From contig VFKI01000103.1 of NCBI GenBank assembly GCA_009885665.1, positions 1 to 9,860 on the forward strand: a stretch of 9,860 nucleotides of DNA, in the 5' to 3' direction. Both the position numbers and the translations under genes were made by a program. Below are positions 1 through 5,594 of this stretch, one piece after another. The notes under the pieces are model-generated. The model made no database searches. It was given only the letters and a program-made list of their open reading frames with translations, and was not told the origin of the DNA. Source of the DNA: Gammaproteobacteria bacterium (GTDB lineage: Bacteria > Pseudomonadota > Gammaproteobacteria > DSM-16500). The stretch's first letter is position 1. Each line of letters starts with the position of its first letter.

Positions 1-99
1 CGGATCGTAAAATACAAGGACGTATTTTCCGACCGCATGGATGCAGCTTCATCCGACGCGGCCCACGGTGGGTTGGCTGACTTAACTTAATGGCAGTGA
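1..99 (-). repeat. Dispersed structured repeat, copy A, truncated by the window edge
   Basis: This stretch is the reverse complement of 4129-4227 with a single difference (T8 here where copy B predicts G). It ends at position 99 in the terminal-inverted-repeat sequence of copy B; the shared end can be drawn out to position 101. Copy B is 187 bp long, so roughly the first 88 bp of copy A should lie to the left of base 1. It contains the same hairpin as copy B (arms near 3-15 and 22-34), but T8 breaks one pair. No protein is encoded. Being non-coding, nearly identical and intergenic, it is best read as a dispersed repeat or a small non-autonomous mobile element. The family is not recognised. 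Confidence 0.85.
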
Positions 100-103
100 G
101 GGC

Positions 104-137
104 GGGTCGCCTTGGTGCCGTAGGCACTTAGGCGCCC
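104..137. other. Stable hairpin downstream of ihfA
   Basis: The arms are GGG (104-106) plus CGCCT (108-112) plus GTGCC (115-119), pairing with GGCAC (123-127), AGGCG (130-134) and CCC (135-137). There is a single-base bulge at T107, a two-base internal mismatch and a three-base loop GTA. It is the only strong fold in the 124 bp between the end of ihfA and the repeat copy. No run of T follows it on either strand, so it is not a standard intrinsic terminator. It could be a 3'-end stabiliser or a fragment of another repeat. The rest of 138-223 shows nothing recognisable. Confidence 0.5.
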
Positions 138-223
138 GGGTGAGGGTAGGTGTTAGCTATTACTATTCATAACTGTTCAGCAGGCGTCCATCTGAATAAT
201 GACATAAATCGTTACTTCAGCAT

Positions 224-562
224 TTATTCTTCTGTTTCATCGGCTGTTTGATTCATTGCGCCAACTCGATCTTTGTAATCCACCACCTGCGCGCGCAATT
301 TTTGGCCGCTATGAAACGTCACAACGCGACGTGCGTCGACCGGCACGCTTTCGCCGGTACGTGGATTTCTGCCAGGACGTTCATTTTTATCATGCAGTTC
401 GAAATTACCAAAGCCGGAAAGCTTGATCGGATGACCTGCAGTAAGCGCCAGACTGATTTCATTAAAAAATAATTCGATCAGCCGAGTGGCGTCGCGGCGA
501 CTTAAATGATCCACTTCGCCAATGAGATGTTCTGTCAAACTAGCCTTGGTTAGCGTTGTCAT
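224..562 (-). CDS. ihfA: Integration host factor subunit alpha (IHF-alpha)
   Basis: The 112-residue protein is the alpha subunit of the DNA-bending heterodimer IHF, which acts with IHF-beta on chromosome architecture, recombination and transcription. The DNABII fold is clear. An N-terminal helical part (about 1-46) carries KLSGFGNFEL at 47-56. The DNA-intercalating arm has the signature GRNPRTGE at 64-71, with the intercalating proline at 67. The segment ARRVVTFHSGQKLR at 77-90 is typical of the alpha rather than the HU subfamily. The C-terminus is longer than the E. coli protein by roughly a dozen residues and ends in an acidic DETEE. The ATG at 562 is preceded by AAGGA (570-574) at a 7-nt spacing. 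That Shine-Dalgarno sits inside the last codons of pheT, whose stop is only 2 nt upstream, so the two genes are almost certainly cotranscribed and probably translationally coupled. This order matches E. coli. Confidence 0.97.
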   Translation of the reverse strand: MTTLTKASLTEHLIGEVDHLSRRDATRLIELFFNEISLALTAGHPIKLSGFGNFELHDKNERPGRNPRTGESVPVDARRVVTFHSGQKLRAQVVDYKDRVGAMNQTADETEE

Positions 563-564
563 CT

Positions 565-2928
565 TTAGTTCCTTAATTCAGCAGAGAATTCCGTTTGTAA
601 AGACATGATAATGCTCTTCATCTGTGTTGCGATTTCCTCATCCGTGAGGGTGCGCGCAGTATGCTGTAATGTAAGGGCAAACGCCATGCTCTTTTTGCCT
701 GCCGGTACGCCCTTGCCTTGCCATAAATCAAACAGGGTAACATCTTGAAGCCACTCCCCGCCTGCCTGCTCAATTGTAGCCTGAATTTTAGCCGCCTGGA
801 TAGAGGCATCAACCAAAATCGCTATATCGCGACGATTCGCTGGAAAGCGTGAAATTTCTTGATATTGTGGTGGGTTAGCGGTTAGCTGCGCTAAGCTGTC
901 AAGTTGCAGGCTGAAGACCAGCACCGCGCCTTCAATAGCCAATGTTTGCAAGACTGCAGGATGCAACGCACCCAGGGTACCAATATGGCGACCCTCTATC
1001 GTATAGATGTCCGCCGCTTGCCCTGGGTGTAGCGCAGGCTGCGCTGTTTTACGAAATTCGACCGTGAGTCCCAAATTGATCAACAGGGTTTCGACATCTC
1101 CCTTCGCATCCATAAAATCTATTGTCCGCTCCGGACTACCCCACTGTAAGGGCTCCGCGTTACCTGTCAATAAACCGGCTAATACGTTTTGTTCTTTGCC
1201 ATCAATATATTGATGGCCTATTTCAAAAATACGTACACGCGTTTGTTGGCGATTGACATTATGTTGCAATACATTGACTAATCCCGGCCATAGTGAAGTG
1301 CGCATGACGGCCATATCAGCGCTGATTGGATTGACTAAGGATAAAGCGTTTATTTCTGGATTAAATAGTTGCTGTAATTTAGGCGCAATAAAACTATACG
1401 TAATCACTTCGTGATAACCGAGCTGCATGAGCACACGCGGTAATTCTGATGCTAAGCGTATTTCACGTGTTTGTACTTTGAGTTGTGCCGTTGTCGGTAT
1501 GGCCTCGATTTTTTCATAGCCATAAACACGCAGGACTTCTTCAATTAAATCAATTTCCGCATGAATATCGGCGCGGCGTGCCGGTACGGTAACGTGCCAA
1601 CCTTCCGCGGTGGTCATAACAGCAAAACCCAGTGCAGCGAGGATTTTTTCAACGCTAGCAAACGGTATATCCATGCCACTGATTTGTTTCAAACGCATGG
1701 CACGTAAATTAATTTCGCGTGCGTCAGGCCAATGGTTGGTATCAATTTTATCGATAATGGCACTCGCCGTGCCGCCGACAATTTGTTGTATCAGCGCGGT
1801 GGCGCGCACTAAGGCTTGTTCTTGCAGTTCTGGATTGATATTACGTTCAAAACGATGGGATGATTCAGAATGTACTTGATAATGCCGCGCGGATTTCGCC
1901 ACCGTTGTGGGTGAAAACCATGCACTTTCCAGCAAAATATCTGTTGTGCTGGCGGTGACACTGCTTGCCACGCCGCCCATCACACCGGCAATAGCGACTG
2001 GCGCGGCATGATCGGCAATCACCAGCGTTTCATTATTTAAAGTGACGGTACGGCCATCTAATAATTCAATCGTCTCACCCGTCGTCGCCATGCGCACAGC
2101 AATCCCGCCATTTAACTTAGCAAGATCAAATGCGTGCATGGGTTGTCCCCATTCCAGCATGACATAATTGGTGACATCCACAACCGGATGAATGCTACGG
2201 ATACCGCTGCGGCGCAACCGTTCTTGTAGCCAGATGGGCGACGTGGCCGCGGGATTGATGTTTTTGATGCTGCGCGCAGCATAACGTGGGCAATGTTCAG
2301 TTTCTTTGATTTCAACAGGGAATTTATCGTCTGAGCGTGTAGCAATCGTCGTGATTTTCGGTATGTTCAGGGGGATATTTGTTAACGCAGCAATTTCTTG
2401 CGCTAGACCGGCTACGGATAAGCAATCACCGCGATTGGGTGTGATCGAGACTTCAATAATATGATCGTTTAATTGTAAATATTCACGCACATCTGCACCC
2501 AGTGGTGCATCGATGGGTAATACTAATAAACCTTCATGCTCTGAGCTCATGCCTAATTCACGCGCAGAACATAACATGCCGTCTGACAGAATGCCGCGTA
2601 ATTTAGCGGCTTTGATTTTCATACCATCAGGTAAAACAGCGCCTGGTCGCGCCAAGGCGGCTTTCATGCCAGCGACGACATTCGGTGCGCCACAGACAAT
2701 CGTGACGGTTTCTATTTCACTGACTTTCACCATACAAACACGCAAGCGATCAGCTTGCGGATGTTTTTCAACGGCTAAGACTTCAGCAACAAATATACCG
2801 GAGAAATCACCCGCAACAGGCTGGATACTTTCCAGTTCTAAACCTGCCATGGTGAGACGCTCACAAAATGTTTCGCGGGTGATATCGCTGCCGATCCATT
2901 CTCGTAACCATTGTTCACTGATTTTCAT
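565..2928 (-). CDS. pheT: Phenylalanine--tRNA ligase beta subunit
   Basis: The 787-residue beta subunit joins PheS in the cytoplasmic alpha2-beta2 enzyme that charges tRNA-Phe. It carries tRNA-binding and editing functions. Domains in order: an N-terminal segment; an EMAP-II-like OB tRNA-binding domain (about 42-151, containing KHPQADRLRVC); the B3/4 editing domain (about 215-390, with HPVVDVTNYVMLEWGQPMHA at 247-266); the B5 domain (about 405-475, ending in the acidic DLIEEVLRVYGYEKI); a degenerate class II synthetase core (about 480-680); and a ferredoxin-fold anticodon-binding domain (about 694-787, starting FPANRRDIAILVD). The length is close to E. coli PheT (about 795). The ATG at 2928 overlaps the pheS stop in an ATGA arrangement, and no strong Shine-Dalgarno precedes it, which points to translational coupling. 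The coding sequence contains a 20-bp perfect palindrome at 1198-1217. Confidence 0.98.
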   Translation of the reverse strand: MKISEQWLREWIGSDITRETFCERLTMAGLELESIQPVAGDFSGIFVAEVLAVEKHPQADRLRVCMVKVSEIETVTIVCGAPNVVAGMKAALARPGAVLPDGMKIKAAKLRGILSDGMLCSARELGMSSEHEGLLVLPIDAPLGADVREYLQLNDHIIEVSITPNRGDCLSVAGLAQEIAALTNIPLNIPKITTIATRSDDKFPVEIKETEHCPRYAARSIKNINPAATSPIWLQERLRRSGIRSIHPVVDVTNYVMLEWGQPMHAFDLAKLNGGIAVRMATTGETIELLDGRTVTLNNETLVIADHAAPVAIAGVMGGVASSVTASTTDILLESAWFSPTTVAKSARHYQVHSESSHRFERNINPELQEQALVRATALIQQIVGGTASAIIDKIDTNHWPDAREINLRAMRLKQISGMDIPFASVEKILAALGFAVMTTAEGWHVTVPARRADIHAEIDLIEEVLRVYGYEKIEAIPTTAQLKVQTREIRLASELPRVLMQLGYHEVITYSFIAPKLQQLFNPEINALSLVNPISADMAVMRTSLWPGLVNVLQHNVNRQQTRVRIFEIGHQYIDGKEQNVLAGLLTGNAEPLQWGSPERTIDFMDAKGDVETLLINLGLTVEFRKTAQPALHPGQAADIYTIEGRHIGTLGALHPAVLQTLAIEGAVLVFSLQLDSLAQLTANPPQYQEISRFPANRRDIAILVDASIQAAKIQATIEQAGGEWLQDVTLFDLWQGKGVPAGKKSMAFALTLQHTARTLTDEEIATQMKSIIMSLQTEFSAELRN
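1198..1217. other. 20-bp perfect palindrome in pheT resembling an IHF core
   Basis: The sequence is GCCATCAATATATTGATGGC, perfectly self-complementary. It encodes part of a variable stretch of PheT (around residues 571-577). Its centre fits the IHF core WATCAANNNNTTR at all defined positions but the first, on both strands because of the symmetry. In E. coli the ihfA promoter lies within pheT and responds to IHF. Here the palindrome is about 640 bp upstream of the ihfA start. The regulatory role is inference only. Confidence 0.3.
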
Positions 2929-3971
2929 GCTGTTAGCCCGCTAAATTGTTGTAATAAGCGTAGATCATTTTCAAACAGTGCGCGTAAATCACTGATGTTG
3001 TAGCGCAACATGGTGAGACGATCCAGACCAACACCAAATGCCCAACCGCTATATTTTTCACTGTCAACCCCCGCCATTGCTAATACGCGCGGATGTACCA
3101 TGCCGCAACCTAATACTTCCAACCAGCCTGTGTGTTTACAAATACGGCAACCGGCGCCATGACATTGCTGGCAAGTAATATCGACTTCAGCGGAGGGTTC
3201 GGTAAAAGGAAAATACGAGGCGCGAAATCTTATTTTAATAGATTGCGAAAAAAATACGCGTAAAAATTCAATAATGATGCCTTTCAAGCTGGCAAAGCTG
3301 ACATTATTCGCCTCATCGACACATAAGCCTTCGACTTGATGAAACATAGGTGTATGCGTTACATCAAAATCACGTCGATAGACGCGACCGGGCGCAATGG
3401 CGCGTAATGGCAAGCGATTTTCTTTCACGGCCTCTTTGAGCGTGCGAATTTGGACGGTTGAAGTATGCGTACGTAATAATTTGCCGTCGTCAAAATAAAA
3501 CGTGTCTTGCATCGCGCGTGCCGGATGAAATTCAGCAATATTGAGTGCGGCGAAATTATGGTAGTCATCTTCAATTTCCGGGCCGATTTCAATATCAAAT
3601 CCCATGCCCATAAAAATTTGACTGATGCGTTCGCGCGTGAGACTGACAGGATGCAAGCTCCCCAGGGATTGGCGGCGACCCGGTAAACTCACATCGACAC
3701 TCTCAGCAGCTAATTGTGCGGAAATTTTTTCAGTGTTAAGAATAGCTAAGCGTACTTCGATTAGGGCGGCGACTTGGTTTTTTATTTCATTGATTTTTTG
3801 GCCAGCGTCACGACGTTGATCGGCGGGTAATTGGCCTAGATTTTTTAATTGCGCGGTAATCTTGCCTTGTTTACCTAACCAGGCGACACGGCAATCATCG
3901 AGGGATTTAAGATCGGTGACAGTGTTTAATTCGCAAGTGGCTTCGTTGAGGAGCGTGTGGAGATCGGTCAT
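2925..3971 (-). CDS. pheS: Phenylalanine--tRNA ligase alpha subunit
   Basis: The 348-residue catalytic alpha subunit performs ATP-dependent activation of phenylalanine and its transfer to tRNA-Phe. An N-terminal helical arm (about 1-90) precedes the class II core. Motif 1 lies around 107-131. Motif 2 is GRVYRRDFDVTHTPMFHQVEG (about 195-215; first 20 residues GRVYRRDFDVTHTPMFHQVE). Motif 3 is FGVGLDRLTMLRY (312-324), with the conserved arginine at 318. The protein is about 20 residues longer than E. coli PheS. Part of the excess is a CxxC-x4-CxxC insert (Cys 267, 270, 275, 278) just before GWLEVLGCGMVHP, which could bind a metal. Such inserts are, as I recall, found in PheS of other bacterial groups. 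The ATG at 3971 has only a weak GGA at a suitable distance. The stop codon overlaps the pheT start by 4 bp. Confidence 0.98.
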   Translation of the reverse strand: MTDLHTLLNEATCELNTVTDLKSLDDCRVAWLGKQGKITAQLKNLGQLPADQRRDAGQKINEIKNQVAALIEVRLAILNTEKISAQLAAESVDVSLPGRRQSLGSLHPVSLTRERISQIFMGMGFDIEIGPEIEDDYHNFAALNIAEFHPARAMQDTFYFDDGKLLRTHTSTVQIRTLKEAVKENRLPLRAIAPGRVYRRDFDVTHTPMFHQVEGLCVDEANNVSFASLKGIIIEFLRVFFSQSIKIRFRASYFPFTEPSAEVDITCQQCHGAGCRICKHTGWLEVLGCGMVHPRVLAMAGVDSEKYSGWAFGVGLDRLTMLRYNISDLRALFENDLRLLQQFSGLTA

Positions 3972-4128
3972 AGAAGGGATCCGTATCTATTAAAAAAGAT
4001 AGGATAGGGGAACTGAGTGTGCAGCACACTGCATGAGACGAGAGCCAGAGGGGGAGAATAGCGCTCTCCCCCTCTGGCAACTCCCCCATCGCTACTCGTT
4101 ACCCTATTTTATGTGGGGAAGTCCTGCA
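3972..4128 (-). promoter_or_regulatory. Structured 5' leader of pheS-pheT-ihfA
   Basis: Read on the minus strand, a 9-bp closing stem pairs 4081-4089 with 4004-4012 (two G.T wobbles). It encloses two hairpins: a perfect 14-bp stem (4044-4057 with 4065-4078, 7-nt loop) and a perfect 7-bp stem (4016-4022 with 4024-4030). A TTTTTT run follows at 3997-3992, about 6 nt past the closing stem, 21 nt before the pheS start. This is reminiscent of an attenuator, but the run is too far from the stem for a canonical terminator. In E. coli pheST is attenuated through the Phe-rich leader peptide PheM. I find no Phe-rich leader peptide here. TAAAAT (4104-4109 in + coordinates, read on the minus strand) could be a -10, but no good -35 accompanies it. 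Confidence 0.4.
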
Positions 4129-4315
4129 TCACTGCCATTAAGTTAAGTCAGCCAACCCACCGTGGGCCGCGTCGGATGAAGCTGCATCCATGCGGTCGGA
4201 AAATACGTCCTTGTATTTTCCGATCCGACGAACCCACGACAGGTCGGCTTTAAGCAGCACCACGCTCATCTTCAACCTTTTTGGAGCCGCAGTATGCTTA
4301 ACTTAATGGCAGTGA
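4129..4315. repeat. 187-bp repeat with 19-bp terminal inverted repeats, copy B (MITE-like)
   Basis: The ends are perfect 19-bp inverted repeats: 4129-4147 and 4297-4315, the latter reading CTTAACTTAATGGCAGTGA. Internal arms are also inverted: CGTGGG (4161-4166) with CCCACG (4233-4238), and CGTCGGAT (4170-4177) with ATCCGACG (4223-4230). At the centre is a hairpin (CGGAAAATAC 4197-4206, loop GTCCTT, GTATTTTCCG 4213-4222). The whole unit can therefore fold like a long cruciform. No reading frame in it looks like a protein. A CCTGCAT heptamer occurs on both sides (4123-4129 and 4318-4324), a possible target-site duplication, though it does not abut both ends exactly. Its first 99 bp are duplicated, inverted, at 1-99. 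It separates rplT from the pheS leader. Confidence 0.7.
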
Positions 4316-4317
4316 GG
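4297..4317 (+). repeat. Third occurrence of the repeat-end sequence (right terminus of copy B)
   Basis: The 21 bases here are identical to 81-101 in copy A, including two bases (GG) past the part shared with the left terminus of copy B. This suggests that the true element end reads GGCAGTGAGG, and that the left end of copy B has diverged at its last two bases. Confidence 0.6.
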
Positions 4318-4377
4318 CCTGCATGCGTTACAAATGCAAACTTAACAGAGCGCCACCTGCTACTGAGTTGTGTGTTT

Positions 4378-4743
4378 TTACGCAGCAACGGGCAATGTAG
4401 CCTTAACTTGTTCTGCCAATGCAGCAAATGCAGCAGCATCATGCACAGCAATGTCAGCCAATACCCGACGATCGACTTCAATCGCGAGTTGCTTTAAGCC
4501 ATGCATAAATACGCTATAAGATAAACCATGCAAACGCGCAGCGGCGTTAACACGCACTATCCACAGTGCGCGAAATTCACGCTTCTTGGTGCGACGATCG
4601 CGATAAGCATATTGTGCTGCGCGCGTAACGGCTTGTTTGGCGACGCGATAGACTTTGCTGCGCGCGCCATAATAACCTTTAGCTCTATCTAAAACTTTTT
4701 TGTGTCTAGCGTGAGCGGTGACACCTCTTTTGACTCTTGGCAT
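4378..4743 (-). CDS. rplT: 50S ribosomal protein L20
   Basis: The 121-residue protein is the early-assembly large-subunit protein L20, which binds 23S rRNA and in E. coli also represses translation of rpmI-rplT. The N-terminal basic extension begins MPRVKRGVTAHARHKKVLDR, and the globular part includes KKREFRALWIVRVNAAAR and GLSYSVFMHGLK, all strongly diagnostic. The length is close to E. coli L20 (about 118); the extra residues are an alanine-rich C-terminus. The ATG at 4743 is preceded by GGGAGAG, with GGAG 9 nt from the start. rpmI ends 38 nt upstream, consistent with a single transcript. No intrinsic terminator is visible immediately after the stop; the next feature is the structured repeat. 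Confidence 0.98.
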   Translation of the reverse strand: MPRVKRGVTAHARHKKVLDRAKGYYGARSKVYRVAKQAVTRAAQYAYRDRRTKKREFRALWIVRVNAAARLHGLSYSVFMHGLKQLAIEVDRRVLADIAVHDAAAFAALAEQVKATLPVAA

Positions 4744-4781
4744 TGCTTTACTCTCCCGAAAATACTATATATACAGTGGCA

Positions 4782-4976
4782 TTATTGATGATTCAGCATG
4801 CGCGCAACCGAGCGCACATCCGCTGCATCGACATGATCGACGCCGCGTAAATGACGCTTACGCTTGGTGCTTTTTTTGGTCAAAATATGGTTGCGATTGG
4901 CACGACGGCATTTATAGCCATTGGCTGTTGCGCGAAAGCGCTTGGCCGCACCACGGTTGGTTTTTAACTTTGGCAT
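4782..4976 (-). CDS. rpmI: 50S ribosomal protein L35
   Basis: The 64-residue basic protein L35 of the large subunit starts MPKLKTNRGAAKRFRATANG and contains the typical Lys/Arg-rich centre KKSTKRKRHLRG. A longer frame could begin at a GTG at 4988. The ATG at 4976 is the right start, because L35 begins MPK and because GGAG (4983-4986) lies 6 nt upstream of it. infC ends 60 nt upstream and rplT starts 38 nt downstream, the usual infC-rpmI-rplT order. The Shine-Dalgarno can be masked by pairing with 5025-5030, described separately. Confidence 0.97.
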   Translation of the reverse strand: MPKLKTNRGAAKRFRATANGYKCRRANRNHILTKKSTKRKRHLRGVDHVDAADVRSVARMLNHQ

Positions 4977-4984
4977 ACTGAACT

Positions 4985-5030
4985 CCACTTACAATTGTTG
5001 ATATACAGGTCGACAGGCAAATTAAAGTGG
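4985..5030 (-). promoter_or_regulatory. Possible hairpin masking the rpmI ribosome binding site
   Basis: On the minus strand CCACTT (5025-5030) can pair with AAGTGG (4985-4990), which includes the GG of the rpmI GGAG. The loop is 34 nt and contains GTCGAC. In E. coli L20 represses rpmI through RNA structure in this same gap, so the position is suggestive. A 6-bp stem alone is weak evidence. Confidence 0.3.
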
Positions 5031-5036
5031 GAAACT

Positions 5037-5561
5037 TCAATTCTTTTTGGGCCCGACCACCATGACCATTTGACGCCCTTCTAATTTAGGACGCTGTTCC
5101 ACCACACCCTGACCTAAAAGGTCAGCTTCAACACGTTTTAATAACGCCATGCCAAGCTCTGAGTGTGCCATTTCACGACCCCGAAAGCGGATCGTAAATT
5201 TCACTTTATCGCCTTCTGCCAAGAACCGTCCTGCATTACGCAATTTGACTTGGTAGTCTGCGATATCTGTACCAGGTCGCATTTTGACTTCCTTGATTTG
5301 CACCTGTTTTTGTTTCTTTTTTGCCGCAGCTTTACGCTTGCTTTGCTCATAGATAAATTTACCAAAATCCATGATGCGGCAAACCGGCGGCTTGGCATCC
5401 GGCGAAATCTCAACCAAATCCAATCCGGCTTCTTCACTTAAGGCTTTCGCTTTACGTGAAGGCATGACGCCTAGCTGGTTTCCCTCAGCATCCAGCAAAC
5501 GTACTTCAGGCACCCTGATCTCGTCATTGATACGTGGTTTTTTTTCTGCGCTGCTGCTAAT
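5037..5561 (-). CDS. infC: Translation initiation factor IF-3, ATT start
   Basis: IF3 binds the 30S subunit, checks the initiator tRNA-codon pair and prevents premature subunit joining. The N-domain carries RINDEIRVPEVRLLDAEG (10-27) and the signature PPVCRIMDFGKF (58-69). A lysine-rich linker follows (about 75-90), then the C-domain with RFRGREMAH (125-133) and a GRQMVMVVGPKK end. The first ATG/GTG-type start in frame is GTG at 5513, but that would delete the conserved PRINDEIR segment. Reading upstream the frame stays open to a TGA at 5577-5579. The best start is ATT at 5559-5561, with GGAG (5571-5574) 9 nt before it. This gives 174 residues, against 180 in E. coli, whose infC also starts at AUU. 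That start underlies autoregulation by IF3. thrS ends 33 nt upstream. Confidence 0.93.
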   Translation of the reverse strand: MSSSAEKKPRINDEIRVPEVRLLDAEGNQLGVMPSRKAKALSEEAGLDLVEISPDAKPPVCRIMDFGKFIYEQSKRKAAAKKKQKQVQIKEVKMRPGTDIADYQVKLRNAGRFLAEGDKVKFTIRFRGREMAHSELGMALLKRVEADLLGQGVVEQRPKLEGRQMVMVVGPKKN

Positions 5562-5594
5562 TCGGGCTATCTCCAGTCAATTAATGAAAAAGGA

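Noticed and set aside
248..472. Plus-strand frame antisense to ihfA
   Set aside because: Shadow of a confidently identified gene, with no ribosome binding site or recognisable motif.
3990..4034. 14-residue minus-strand peptide MQCAAHSVPLSYLF before pheS as a PheM-like leader
   Set aside because: It has the right place and size but only one Phe codon, against a Phe run in E. coli PheM, and no Shine-Dalgarno upstream.
4044..4078. 14-bp perfect hairpin as an intrinsic terminator
   Set aside because: No T run follows it on either strand, so it is treated as part of a folded leader instead.
3907..4089. 60-codon minus-strand frame across the pheS leader
   Set aside because: It translates the two arms of the 14-bp hairpin, overlaps the start of pheS out of frame, has no ribosome binding site and resembles no protein.
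4109..4129. Six-residue peptide MQDFPT at the repeat/leader junction
   Set aside because: Single Phe, no clear ribosome binding site, and the start codon overlaps the repeat boundary.
4294..4497. 67-codon plus-strand frame starting in the repeat end and running over rplT
   Set aside because: Most of it is antisense to rplT, which is unambiguous. The remainder is repeat DNA.
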